NCBI GenBank assembly: GCA_013400115.1
Contig: VXBP01005057.1
Coordinates: 67,117 to 131,116 of the forward strand
Source of the DNA: Rhinopomastus cyanomelas
Lineage: Eukaryota; Chordata; Aves; Bucerotiformes; Rhinopomastidae
Direction of reading: 5' to 3'
Length of the DNA: 64,000 nucleotides
Both the position numbers and the translations under genes were made by a program. Positions 25,475 through 38,256 of the stretch are shown here, one piece after another. The notes below the pieces were generated by a model that was not told where the DNA came from, searched no databases, and was given only the letters and a program-made list of their open reading frames with translations. Within the stretch, counting starts at the first letter, position 1. Each line of letters opens with the position of its first letter.

Positions 25475-26600
25475 GAATCACAGATGCTTAAAATGGTTTT
25501 GGCTGAAAAGCACCTTAGACATCATCTAGTTCCACCCCACCCTGCCATCAGCAGGGACACCTCTCACTAGATCAGATTGCCAAGATGTCTCACTTCATCT
25601 TGAACAATTCCAAGGAGGAGGTATCCACAGCATCCCTGGGTAACCTGTTCCAGTGCTTCACCACCCTTGTAGTGGGGAATTTCTTCCTAAAATCTAATCT
25701 AAATCTCCCCTTTTTTATCTTTAAACTATTCCCCCTTGTCCTATCACTAAAGTTCCTTATAAGGAGCCCCTCTCCAGCTTTCCTGTAGGCCCCCTTCAGG
25801 TACTGGAAGGCTGCTATAAGCCTTCTCCTCATTACACTTCTCTTCTCCAGGTGGAACAGCCTCAGTTCTCTCAGCTTGTATTCACAGGAGACGTGCTCCA
25901 GCCCTCTGATCATCCTTGTGGCCCTCCTCCAGATTCACTTCAACAGTTCCACATCCTTCTTGTATGGAAGGCTCTAGAACAGGATACAATGCTCTAGGTG
26001 GGTTCTTACAAGAGCAGAGTAGAGGGGAAGAATCACCTTCCTTAACCTGCTGGTAAAACTCATTTTGATACAGCCCAAGATACGGTTGGTCACACCAAAC
26101 AGCTTGATGTCATCTGCAAATTCAATGAAGGTGCACTCAATACCACTACCCGTGTTGACAACTAAGGTGTTAAACTATACTCGACCCAAAACAGACCATG
26201 AGGAACACCACTCCTATCTGATCTCCACTTGGACAGCGAGCTGTTGATCACAACACTTTCAGTGCAACCACCCAGCCAATTCCCCATACACCAAATGGTC
26301 CATCTGTCAGATCTATATCTCTCTATTGTAGAGATAAAGATGTCATACGAGACAGTGTCAAATTCCTTACATAAGTCCAGGTAGCTGCTTTACCCTTAAC
26401 CACCAGTGCTGTAACCTTGTCATAGAAGGGCACCAGATTTTTCAGGCACAATCTGCCCTTAGTGAACCCATGATGGCTGTTACCTATCTATCACCTCCTT
26501 ATTTTTCATGTCTCATCATAGTTTCTAGGAAGATCTGTTCCATGATCTTTCCAGGTACAGAGGTGAAAATGACTGGCCTGTGGATTGGATAAACGGGAAG
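25475..26600 (-). mobile_element. CR1 retrotransposon fragment (3' UTR and RT end)
   Basis: Minus-strand CR1 of about 1.1 kb. The open frame at 25590-25913 encodes the CR1 ORF2 C-terminus: LEHVSCEYKLRELRLFHLEK and then FRLDFRKKFPTTRVVKHWNR followed by LPRDAVDTSSLELFK. Further 5', 26065-26500 corresponds to the RT thumb region (plus-strand text such as CTTGATGTCATCTGCAAATT). The left limit is a degraded tail near 'gaatcacagatgctt'; the right limit is approximate. Confidence 0.85.
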
Positions 26601-27990
26601 GCAAGGTCCCCAGTACAATCAAAACCAATGGTTCTCATGACCGGTGTTGGAAGTCTTATACTAAAAATAATCAAGCAATAAACTAAAACCTTTAACAGTG
26701 AAGGAAAACAGACTTTCAAAGCTGGGTACCCCTTCCTCACTAATTAGCTTAATGAACTGTAATGTAAAAGCATTTCACATTTCTGCTTTCCTACCACAGT
26801 AGCCACCTGTTTTTCTACACTATATAATCTGTGCTGGTTGAAAGTGATCACCCTTGTGTAACACCTATAACCTCCTACACAGAGTGATTGCATGCAAGAA
26901 TTACTTATTGTTTTAAAAAGGTCAATTTTTTCTAATTGTGTGATTATAAATGCTATTCAGGCTACACTGGGTGTTGGTCTTACTGTGATTAACTACTTTG
27001 TCACAATTATCTCTTCTTTCTAGCCCTTTCTGCAGATTTACATATAATTTTCTCTTTGACATTATATTTTTATTTCTTTTAAGCTGATTACAAAATACTG
27101 AGGATTGCTTTCTTCCATCATAATAATTCTTCATATTCTATTGGCAGAAAATGTTAAAACAGAATGTTTCATAGTGTTTAAGTACTACAGACGTGCACTT
27201 AGTGTTGCCTGTATAGTCCTTATCTTGGTCTGATTTAATTGCATCTCTGTAAGTAGGTGTGCCAATTATTCAAACCACTACTTAGGTAACAAGCATTCTA
27301 TTTAAGCGCATAACCATTGTATATGTTTAACTTCCTAACTTAGCCACCGTCTTACCAAAATTGTAAAGCACTTGTTATAGGAGGTGAACAGTCTGCCTGG
27401 CACACACATATCTGAGGAGCATACACAATCACGGCAGATGGCAAAACCTGCTAAGGGAGATTTTCTATGCGTAACACAGGCACACCTCTCTCTGTATAGG
27501 GACTATGTCTTTAAAGTCTTATTCAGCGTGCTTAAATTAAATGCCTCCCTCCATCAACATTATGAAGAAATACTCAGCCCATTTCTAAGTATCTCCACCT
27601 ATCCTGATTCCAGTCCTCACTTGGATGTAGTAGTCCTAACAGGATATAGTTTCCAAATCCTGACACCAAAGTTGAAGCCTAATTGCACTAACTAGAGGGG
27701 GGAATAGACCCATCCTGTAGATCCCAGAACCCTGTGATGGTTGTATGGCACATTCTGGTGAAAAAAGCCAGTCTGATACCTCAGACAAACACAAACCCAA
27801 ACTTCTATGAATTTTAAGAGTCCTAATCCTGGGAAAAGTGGAGGTCTAACTTCATGGTGTAATTTTCTTTGCAGTGTACTGTTTCTGTTGAAAGATGCTT
27901 TAATGTAAAGCCTAAAAATACAGTGAAAATCCTCATCTCTAGGTCACCACTACTCTTCTATTTCAAATGACTGTCCTGCTTCTTGTTCTA
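26601..27990. other. MYT1L intron 3, unique sequence
   Basis: No recognisable gene or repeat, though 26700-26880 may be a diverged repeat. Open frames short and non-conserved. Confidence 0.5.
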
Positions 27991-28540
27991 TGACAGAATC
28001 ACAGAATCACTCTGGTTGGAAAAGACCTCTGGAATCATTAAGTCCACCCATCTACCTTACCTTACAAGTTCATCCCTAAACCATACCCCTCAATACTTCA
28101 TCCAAACCATCTTTAAACACATCCAGGGATGGCAACTCAACAATCTCCCTTGGAAATCTATTCCAGTGCCTGACCACTCTTTCTGTGAAAAAATTCTTCC
28201 TAATATCAAGTCTAAACCTACCCTCTTGTAAATTGAACCCACTCCCTCTTTTTCTATCACAAATAGGTTGTGAGAAGAGACCAGCACCAACCTCTCCACA
28301 CTGTTCTTTCAGGTAGTTGTAGAGTGATATGGTCTCCTTTCAGCCTCCTCTTCTTCAAACTAAAGAACCCCAGCTCTTGCAGTCTTTCCTCATAAGATTT
28401 ATTCTTGAGGCCCTTCACCAGCTTAGTTGCCCTCCTCTGCACCTGTTCCAGCACCTCCACATCTCTCTTGTATTGAGGTGCCCAAAACTGGACATGGTGC
28501 TCAAGATGTGGCCTCACCAATATGCAAGATGTGACCTCTT
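27991..28540 (-). mobile_element. CR1 3'-region fragment
   Basis: Minus-strand CR1 with tail ACAGAATCACAGAATCACTC followed by GGTTGGAAAAGACCTCTGG. The 28257-28598 frame encodes the ORF2 C-terminus: LVRPHLEHHVQFWAPQYKRD, VLEQVQRRATKLVKGLKNKS, and YEERLQELGFFSLKKRRLKG. Better preserved than its neighbours, so relatively younger. Confidence 0.92.
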
Positions 28541-31006
28541 CCTCTTGGTCAGGAGCCAGATGCTCAGACTGAAAAGGAAATGTGGGACAGGCTTTCATGG
28601 AAAATATCCCACATGATCACAGTCAGGGCAGAAACAGGAGTTCAGTCTCCATTGGTGTGGACAGTGCCTAAAACCTGAAGTAAAAGGGAAGAATTTTTTG
28701 TTGTAGTGATAGCCATACTAGTTTTATTTTGGCATTTGCCCTGGTGCTATGGGGGTTCAGGAGCTGTCTATTTAAACTCTGAATATGAAATTCTGAATTT
28801 TTCCTGAACGTGAATTTCAGACTGTATGTAGGAAACAGCTGGATAATTAGGAAGGAGCCCATCTCATTTAGGTGCCTGACTAAAAGAGGCTGGATCCTGG
28901 AATTCAGGAGTGGAATACAGCTTGGGGCATAGGCACATTACAGAAACCTGTGTATCAGTTCAATGGGATCTAAGCAGACAGGGTAACATTTACTAGGTAC
29001 AGGTGTCTTGCTTTCGTGTTTTCTGTTCCATCTCTTTGTGATGCATAGTACCCTCATGAAAGCTTCTTCAGTCCCATTACCATTAAGTGATTTTTTTTTC
29101 AAAATCCTAGTCTTTATTTTCAAAGATCTGAATAGGCTTAAGGCCAGCAATCTCTAGGATTTCATTTCTTTGTCTTATTATAACCTTCTTAGAATATTGT
29201 AAGTGGTAAAAGTTACACTTCAGGCAGCTCTAAGCTGAAACCATCAAGGCTATAGGGCACCAGTAGGTATGCAAGCATGACAATTTGTAGCCACTAGAGG
29301 TAGTGCGAACTTTAATATTGTCACATTAAAGCAAGAACACTAACCCCACCCTGCTCTAATCTTTGTTCAGTTAACACTCAAGTTATTTGCACAAGTTTTC
29401 GTCTAGTAATGACCCAAACCAGTCCCATTTAGAATTTATGTCAGTCTGTGAAGCAGAGAAAACAAAAATAAAATAACAAATAAATCTAGTTTGCTTTGAA
29501 CTGCTGTTTGTGTTCGACATCTAATTCTGTGACTCTTTAGATACAAACTATTGGTCAAAGGTAGAAAGACATTGTTGTCATTGCCACTTTTCATTGCCTT
29601 TAATCCTTTTTTGAATATCTAAGACATTACTTGGGATTCAGACCCCCTAGAAAGTGCATAATAGGCAAAGAAAATCAATACCAGCTTTGATGCTTTTATG
29701 AATCTCATTAAAAAACTATTTGAAACTCAGCTATTCAGGTGTAGTCATGAATTTGACTTTAATTTGTAACTTTATCTATTCTCAGTGACTCAAATTAAAA
29801 TTGAGGACATATCAGCAAAGAAGAGAAACAAACATTTGTATAATTTAAGAGTTGGGTTCAGCACTAAGAACTTGGAAATATATCACTTTTCCAAGAAAAT
29901 CAGACACAGAATTTGTAAACCCTTCCTGATTAGTTTGTATCAGTTTCTCTACAACCTTGATTTTGGATTTATATCTTATAAAGCTACTAGTGCATGAGTT
30001 TTTCTTACAAAACTTTTAAAATACTGTCTTCCTCCTGCTCTTCAATGTACCTCGTGTACTATAGTCTTCATGGTCTGAAAGAGTTAAAACAAAATGTCCA
30101 CATCTTTCAGAAACCTAGGAAGGAGGCCACTAGACCTGGAGCCTACTGTTTAGCTGGCCTATTTTCTTCTTTTTCTTTCTTACTCTGCTCTACTCTCATC
30201 CCCTCTTTCATTAATTTTTTAGATTCTGCCTCCAGGACACTTCTCTCTGTTTCTGACATGTTCCCTGTGGTCCTTCCTGTGAGCACGCTAAGGGGAAAGC
30301 AACACCAGCTTCCCAGCTGCCTCTGCCACTATCTTTCCCTCCTGACCATGTACAGAGACAACAGTCTCTCCCACTGACCTCTTGCTCCTTGTACATTTGT
30401 GAATTCTGTTACAGTTTGTCTGCACAGCTTTTACAATTTTCTCTGCATTTCCTCCCCAATTTTGTCTTTTGTACATCCTCCCCCAATTGCTTATTTTTGT
30501 GACTTGTTTATCCCTGCTCAAATCAATAACCCCTCATTGATTTCTCTGTTTTGAAACACACTTTTGAGTGTTCTACGCTGCTTTGCTGTGTTTCTTGGTC
30601 ATCTCTGGTTTTTGGAATTTGCTATGAATAATTCTTGTGGAAAGTGCATTGCTGCATTTCGTAGCGATAACCTCCAAGTGGACATATAGACATTAATAAT
30701 TGAAGAAATTGAAGAAATAATACATGAATTTACACTCCTTTGTTAGAGGATGACTAATGCCATTTCTTTAACTCACGCAATTTTTATCTACCAGAAAGCA
30801 CACAATTCTAGTCACTGAAACACTCAGTAGAACCTTTCTTCATGGAGTACAAATTGACCTTCTTGCTTTTTAATGTATTTTATTATTGATTTAACATGAT
30901 TTCAGTATCATTAGTATGTTTATCATTTCTAAGCAATAGCAATTAATCATATATCTTAAAATAAGTTTAGTACAGAACCAGAGAAATACAGAGGAATTTG
31001 TAAATT
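28541..31006. other. MYT1L intron 3, unique sequence
   Basis: AT-rich; no gene or repeat identified. The open frame at 29994-30377 is not similar to any protein I recognise. Confidence 0.55.
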
Positions 31007-32110
31007 ATAGAGTGGTAGTTAAGGGCTGGAAGGTAGCTCTGGAGATCTTCCAGTCTAATGCCTTGCAGAGCAAGTTCTCCTAGAGCAGATCACACAGTAA
31101 CATGTCCAGAGAGGTTTTGAAAGTCTCCAGAGAAAGACATTCTACAACCTCTCTGGGCAGCCTGTTCCAGTGCTCTGCAATCTTCACCATAAAAAATAGC
31201 TTTTCCTTGTGTTTAAATGGAATCTTTTATGTTCCAGTTTATGCCCATTGTCTCTTGTCTTATTACACCAAGAAAAGCCTGGTCATCTTGACATTCACCC
31301 TTTAGATACTTCTAAGCTTTTATGAGATCTCCCCTTGGTCTCCGGCTCTGCAGGCAAAACAGACCCAGCTCTTAGCCTCCTCTCATAAAAAAAATTCTCC
31401 ACTCCCTTGATGATCTTAGCAGCTCTGTATTGGACTCTCTCCAGGAGCTTCCCATCCCTCTTGAACCAGGTAGCTCAGAACTGGACTCAGTATTCCAGAT
31501 ACATCTTCAGCAGGACAGAGTAGAAGAGAAGGAGCACCTCCCTCGACCTATTGGCCACACTCTTCTTAACAGACCCCAAGAGGCCACTGGCCTTTATCGC
31601 CACAAGGATATGTTACTGACTAATGGTCAGCCTACTATCCACTGGATCGCCCAGATCTTCTCCATACAGCTACCTTTCAGCAGGTCAACCCCCAACTTCT
31701 ACTGATACATAGGGTTTTTCTTCCTCAGATGCAGCATTCTACACTTGCCCTTGTTGAATCTCATAAAGTTTCTCTCCAAATAACTCTCCAGCCTATCCAG
31801 GTCATGCTGGATGGAAGCACAGCCCTCCAGTGTGTCAACCACTCCTCACAACTTTGTATCACCAGCAAACTTGTTGAAGATACAATCTGTCACCTCATCC
31901 AGAATGTTCATGAATATATTGAATAGGACTGAACCAGTACTGACCCCTGAGGAACACCACTAAACACAAGCCTCCAACGTGACTGAACCCCACTGACCAC
32001 AACTCTTTGAAGTCTGTCCCTTAATCAGCTCTCAATTCATGACACTATTCAATCTTCCAGTACACCCTTCTTAAATTTGGCAGTGAAGACGCCATGGGAC
32101 ATAGTGTTGT
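31007..32110 (-). mobile_element. CR1 retrotransposon fragment (RT end and 3' UTR)
   Basis: Minus-strand CR1 of about 1.1 kb. Plus-strand landmarks: AAGGGCTGGAAGGTAGCTC (tail side), CTCTGGGCAGCCTGTTCCAG, TTTTATGAGATCTCCCCTTG, TGTATTGGACTCTCTCCAGG, and TTTGTATCACCAGCAAACTT (the RT region downstream of FADD). Several indels break all frames. It stops near 32110 in the RT core. Confidence 0.9.
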
Positions 32111-32392
32111 TACATACTCACACAGATTAATGAATGACATTCTATCCTATATATGACACCTTAAACATTAAAGGTCGAGCATGAGACCTACACTGTAGGA
32201 CACTTTGCTCTTAGAGCATCTTATTTTCTCGCATGAATTGAAAAGGGGACTTATGTGACCAACAAAGTCTCAGTCAACTTCACATCTAGTCTGGATAAAG
32301 TGATTCCTATCTTCATGTTTAACAACCATATTTTCTATGGCATCTATTATTTCAGAAGCCTTGTGCTATAAGATACAAGTCAAGAAACATAA
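32111..32392. other. MYT1L intron 3, short unique spacer
   Basis: Unique sequence between two CR1 insertions; nothing recognised. Confidence 0.5.
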
Positions 32393-32950
32393 GATCATAG
32401 ACCCATAGAATAGGTTGGAAAAGCTCTTCATGATCATTGAGTCCAACTCTGCTAAGCCCACTGCTAAACCATTTTCTTAAGTTCCACATCTACATGACTT
32501 TTAAACGCGGCCAGAGATAGAGACTGAACCGCCTGCCTGGGCAGCCTGTTCCAGTGCTTGATGAGCCTTTCAGTGAAGACATTTTTCTTAATAAATCATA
32601 ATATAATCATAGAATTATATGTACAGAATCAGAGAGGAAAATGCCTTTATGATCATCTACTTCTACCACTCCTGCCATGGACAGGAACACCTCCCACTAG
32701 ACCAGTTATTTTAAAGCCCCATACAACCTGGTGTTAAACAATTTCAGGGAGGGGGCATCAAAAACCTCTGAGCAACCTGCTCCAGTGCCTCACCAGCCAC
32801 ACAGTGGGGAGTTTCTTCCTAAGATCTAATCTAAATCTGCTCCATTCCAGTTTGAAACAATTCCCCTTTGCCCTAGCACTAGATGATATAGCTAAACTAA
32901 ACTTCCATGGTGCACCTTGAGGCCATTCCCTTTTCTCCTATCACTTGTTA
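32393..32950 (-). mobile_element. CR1 fragment split by a nested CR1
   Basis: Outer minus-strand CR1: tail and 3' UTR at 32393-32597 (ATAGAATAGGTTGGAAAAGC, then GGGCAGCCTGTTCCAGTGCT), resuming at 32891-32950 (AAACTTCCATGGTGCACCTT, GAGGCCATTCCC). The two halves are collinear in a standard CR1, and the inserted 32606-32882 block is another CR1 in the same orientation. Confidence 0.8.
32606..32882 (-). mobile_element. CR1 fragment nested in an older CR1
   Basis: Complete CR1 3' segment from tail (ATCATAGAATTATATGTACA) to AACAATTCCCCTTTGCCCTA. It is flanked by 8-bp near-identical sequences, ATAATATA at 32598-32605 and ATGATATA at 32883-32890, consistent with a target-site duplication. Confidence 0.75.
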
Positions 32951-34148
32951 ATGACAATGTTTTTCTCTAAATCTGAATAATATTTTTTAGAGGACCATTA
33001 CATTTTTTCTCTTTTAGTTTCATTAGTTCTTTGAAAAATCTTACAAAATGTTTTTTCAATCTAAAATATTTCTCCAGACTCAGTGCTCTCATTTTTTCTT
33101 TTTTGTATGTCAGAGCATAAACCAGAACATTTGATATCTTATATGATCTAAAAAATTATTACATAGACATATAGTTAGGTTAAAGAAAAACATGTAAAAA
33201 AGCATCTGAGGATCAAAAGTAGCAATGAGGTGGAATTTTATCATATACATTTGAGGATAGCAAATTAAGAGGAGGCTGCCTGAAAGCAAACTTATGCTTA
33301 AAGCTTCAGGCTGGATGCTCACTTGTCTCACTGTATACCATGAGTAGTATTTTTGGTTTGGACTAAATAAATTGCAAGTGCTTCTCTCCAAATGAATTTT
33401 TTTAGGGTATTGAGAAAACAGACATTTTGAAGATGAGTCATCTAAAAATCTGATATTCAAAGAATATGCAAACCTAATTAATTTGCCTAACACTGCATGC
33501 TATTAAATCACTTTCAAAAGAGTGACTACTTTTGACTTTAAAGAGTTGATGCTATCAGCTGATAGAAGTTGACTAGAAAATAAACATTTCGATTCCACCA
33601 AACCCCACAACCTGAACTCCTTGCACTCCAGAGCATGCCCTTTCTGGAAGATTATGCATGATTATAAGAAAGAACTAGTAGCACTATTGTTGAAGGTGGA
33701 CCATTGAACTAATAGGAAAAAAAATCATATTAAATTCAGAAAAATATATTGACTTCAGCCTAACACTTTATCTACTCAAACATATGCAAAATTACTGCAG
33801 GAGTAAGCACTAATCCAAATGGACACTGATAATTGTGAAGCAATAGAGTCAAACTTTGTGGGAAATTACTTTTGCTCTTTAAGCCATATCAGACAGGAAT
33901 CACAAAACTGCAGAAGACTAAATGGGAAAAGCAACAAGTCAAAGTTTTATTTCACAGAGATGGCTAACTGTAGCCTCAAGATACAGCTAAGGCACAGTGT
34001 TTTTAATGCTTACAAGATGGATTCAAATTCTCTAAGCTAGCATTCTGCCTGCTATAAATCTCTATCAAGGAGACTAAATTTTCTAAATCTGCTTTCCAGA
34101 AGCCTGTTGACAACTGAGCCAGAGCCTTAAATACCGGTCCACAAGTAC
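32951..34148. other. MYT1L intron 3, unique sequence
   Basis: Contains the open frame 33110-33493, which is intron-like in composition and not called. No repeat recognised. Confidence 0.55.
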
Positions 34149-35062
34149 CACAGAACCACAGAACATGAGGGATTTGAAGGGACTGCGAAGTCCAATCCCC
34201 CTGCCAGAGCAGGATCACCTAGATCAAGTTGCCCAAGAACATGTCCAGGAGGGTTATAAATGTCTCCAGAGAAGGAGACTCCACAACCCCCTTGGACAGC
34301 CCCTTCCAGTGCTCTATCATCCTCACTGTGAAGAAGTTCTTTCTCATATTTATGCGGAACCTCCTATGTTCTAGCTTACATCCATTGCCCCTTGTCCTAT
34401 CACTACAGGACACTGAGAAGACCCTGGCTCCATCCTTCACATACTTATCAACATTAATGGAGTCATCCCTCAATCTCCTTTCCTCCAAGCTAAAGAGACC
34501 CAGCTCCTTCAGCCTTTCGTTCCCCTCACTTCATCATCTTTGTGGCTTTGTACTGGACTCTCTCCAGCAGTTCCATGTCTTTCTTGAACCAAGCGGCCCA
34601 GAACTGGACACAATATTCTAGACGCGGTCTCACCAGGGCAGCGTAGAGGGGGAGAAGAACCTCTCTCAATCTGGCTAACCACCACCCTTTTGATCCACCT
34701 CAGTATGCCATTTGCCTTCTTGGCCACAAGGGCACATTGCTGACTCATGGTCATCCTGCTGTCCACCAGGACTCCCAGGTCCCTGTCTTCTGCAGTGCTC
34801 TCCAACAGGTCAGCCCCCAACCTAGACTTGTACATGGGGTTGTTCTTACACAGATGCAGGACTCTACACATGCCCTTGTTATAGTTCATTGAATTTCTCC
34901 CTGCCCAGCTCTCCAGCCTGTCCAGATCCTGCTGCTCTGTGCAGGTAGCACAGCCTGCTGGAGCGTTGGCCACTCCTCCCAGTTTTGTGTCATCAGTAAA
35001 CTTCCCGACAGGGCACTGTAATCCCTCATCCAAGTCATTAAAGAATATATTTAATAGGTATG
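34149..35062 (-). mobile_element. CR1 retrotransposon fragment (RT and 3' UTR)
   Basis: Minus-strand CR1 of 0.9 kb. The frame 34509-35099 encodes the end of RT: FFNDLDEGLQCPVGKFTDDT then KLGGVANAPAGCATCTEQ, LLESTAEDRDLGVLVDSRMT and SQQCALVAKKANGILRWIKR. The catalytic box is FTDD, retaining both Asp. The tail is CACAGAACCACAGAACATG. Relatively young, sharing subfamily features with the element at 8115-10262 (both have the 'ggatcacctagatcaag' type 3' UTR). Confidence 0.92.
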
Positions 35063-37259
35063 CTTCCAGCAAGTACTGCACTGCCAAACACCATAGCATG
35101 TAAAGCCATTAAAAGAATGACTGCCCTCACCCTTCTCACTCAGTCTCCTCAGCTGGAGTTAGGAAACTAATCCAGATTCAGTGCTTTGGAAAATCTGTGT
35201 TCCCATATATGTTTTAAAATATAATAAAACCATCTCTACAGTTCTGCTGTACTTCAGACTTTCCTACAAGACTCTGCTTCTTGTTTAAATTATCAAATTA
35301 TTATAAACAGGAAGCTCTTTTATGTGTAGAATGTTAAAACATACCACCTTTACTTTATCAAATAGAAGTTTGTTAACTGTATACAATAGTATTTCAATTT
35401 AGTGAAAGCTATTACTTTACCTAAACTGTTACACAACCGGCTGATAGGAATAAGTGAAACATGGCAGAAAGAGATTGAATTCTCTTTCTGCAATTACAAA
35501 TATTTGTGTGCTACATTATAGAACAGCAAGAAAAACTACAAAAGTTCTGGGTCTCTAGAAGTAAATGTAGAAGACATGTTGTTCTGAAGTGTTTTTAAGG
35601 GAAAAAAAATTGCAAAAAGGAATTACAAGTAACACGTAAGAGGACAGAATGATGTGCCAGAGGTAAATGATGGAGCATTTCTTTTTTAGAAATTCAGATA
35701 TTGACATATATACTTTTAAACAAAATCAAGCAGACTAGATTTGATGTAGTCAACACACACACAAAGTGACAATCTCTCATTTAGCTAGATCCTATACACC
35801 TCTGATGCAAAGCACCTCCCACTCTGATTCACTGAGAGTCCAAACTGGTCTAATTGAACTCTGTGAAAACAGTGGCAAAGTTGCTGGCTAAGCTGCTCCC
35901 TGGCTGTTGGGAATATTTTGTCCATCAGCAATGTCTCTGATCTTGGGACATGACAACTGAAAAGAACTTTTAAGTTTTGCAATAAATTTATTTAATTGGG
36001 TAAATGCATAACTGTTCAGTGAAGAAAATGAGGCACAGTAATGTTATTTCTAGGTGTCGTACAAAGACACAGGAAAGATGTAGGCCCTGGAGAACTCATT
36101 TAAAGCCAGATGTGAAAAACAAATGTAACAAATCATGAGACTAAAAACCTATGTGGCAACACAGGTTAGCAAGTACATGTCCTGCAGCTGTAGATTATTC
36201 AGAAGTATTTATATAAATAAATCAATACAATATCTGATTGCCCCATGACTTACGATATCATTACATGGTTCATCTCTGACCTACCCTGAGGCTAAAAACT
36301 AAGTCTATACGTGTCATCTTAAGCTCCCTTTATAAGTAAATACAGAGAAATCGGAATCTCCTGGGAGGAAATTAATATACCTTTCTTAGATGCTTTGCCT
36401 CTCTCTCTACTGACAATGTAGGGAGTTCTATCACATAGGACTCTGATAAAAGTGAGAGAAAATCAAGTCTTTTTCTCTTTTTTTTCATATTGTATGTCCA
36501 TCCCCAACAAAGACAGTATTAGCTGGGTTTAAAACCATGCACCACAATACCTTCATAAGGTGAAAACGTCTTTCCTTTCCACAGGTGCTGTAACACATCA
36601 CAGGAGAAATCCTCCTCCCTATAGCTTTACTTTCTTTTCAAGACTACCTTTATGATCCAATGTCAGACGAATGCTGTAGCTGCACAGTGATCTTAGGATG
36701 GCATTCAAGAGCTGGAAGCCATAATTGATTAGGTCTTGTTGGCAGACCCTTGAACACAAGCACCGATCAAAGAAGCCAGGATGGTGCAAAGAGCTCAGGT
36801 TTAATGACTCATATTGATTCATTAGATGAAATGCATATAATCAAGTTTTGCTAAGTGGCTATTGATTCTGCACACTTTGATGTTGATTTAGATGTAAAGC
36901 AGACACATAAAAATGGGAACGTGCAAAGCCAGTGACCACTTCTGCAGTAACCCAAAAAACACCAACTTCTGCACTAAAAATCTTGAAATCCATATTTAAT
37001 TTCAAAATATAAATTAGAAGAAAGACATTGGGAAAGAAATGCCTCTATTTTTGTACATACAGACAAGGTTGACTACACTGAACTAAATCAAAGCAATATC
37101 TAGAGCTGCCAAGGTGTCCAGATTTTTGTGTGCCTTGTGTTTCCAGCCTAGAAGGTAGTAACAACTAAGTTTTACAAGTAGAGGGCAGGGCAGGTTCAAA
37201 TTTATTTATTTTTCATTATAACATTATGCTGTGCTGGGTTACACACTGCTGCATAGTCA
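35063..37259. other. MYT1L intron 3, unique sequence
   Basis: No gene or repeat recognised; CA-type dinucleotide run of a few units near 35750. Nothing else. Confidence 0.55.
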
Positions 37260-38256
37260 GACCTAAAGAGTGATGGTGAATGTTGTGGCAACTGGTCACA
37301 AGTGGTGATCCCCAGGGCTAAGTATTGAGGCCATTCCTGTTTAATATTTACTGGTAATTTCAAAGAGGAGATTTAGTGCACCCATCAGTCAGTTTGCAGA
37401 CAACATCAAGCTGAGCCAGTGTTGATCTTCTTAAGAGTAGACAGGCCCTACAGAGATATGACCGGCTGGACTGATAGGTACAGGCCAGTTGTATGTAATT
37501 CAGCAAGGCCAAGTGCCAGGTCCTGCACATGGATCATAACATCCCAGTGTAATGTTACAGACCTGGGGCAAAAATGGTGGAAAGCTGCTCAATAGGAAGA
37601 GACCTGGTGGTCCTGATTGATAATCAGTTAAATATAAGCCAGCAGTGTGTGCAGGTGGCCGAGAAAGCCAATGCCATCCTGGCCTCTATCGGGAAGTCTA
37701 TCCAGCAGGAATGAAGAAATGATTGTCCTCCTGTACTTGTAATTGGTGAGGCCACATCTGCAGTACTGGGTTCAGTTTTGGGCACCTCAATTAAAGAAAG
37801 ACACTGAGGCAATGGAGCAGATCTGAACAAAGGCAAAAAGGTTGGTGAAGTCTGGAGAACAAGACTTATGAGGATTGGTGGAGGGATATGGGGTTTTTTA
37901 GTTTGGAGAAAAAAGAGACTGAAGCAAGATCGTATTGCTGTCTACAGCTATCTGAAAGGAAGGCGTAGAGAGGTGTATGTGGTCTCTTCTCACAAGTAAC
38001 AAGGACTAAGCAAAAAGAAATGACCTCAAGTTGTGCCAGGGAAAATTTAGGTTAGACATGAGGAAAACTGTTGAAAGTGTCATCAGACATTGGAACAGGC
38101 TGCCCAGGGAGGTAGTTGAATCACCATCCCTGGATGGGTTTAAAAGTCCTATAGATACAGAGCTTCGGGACATGGTTTAGCACTGGATCTGGTACAGTTA
38201 GGCTAATGGTTGGACTTGATGATCTTAAAGGTCTTTTCCAAATTCTATGATTATTT
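37260..38256 (+). mobile_element. CR1 retrotransposon fragment (RT to complete 3' end)
   Basis: First plus-strand (antisense to the gene) CR1 in the window. It starts in the RT (37395: CAGTTTGCAGACAACATCAA, reading QFADNIKL, so the FADD box is FADN), continues through AGCCAGCAGTGTGTGCAGGT (SQQCVQV), GTGAGGCCACATCTGCAGTA and CATTGGAACAGGCTGCCCAG, and ends with GTTGGACTTGATGATCTTAA and the tail ATTCTATGATT at 38253. All frames are broken. Confidence 0.92.

Noticed and set aside
33110..33493. 127-codon minus-strand open frame
   Set aside because: AT-rich, Phe/Ile/Leu/Tyr-biased, no recognisable domain, and expected by chance in 64 kb of AT-rich intron.
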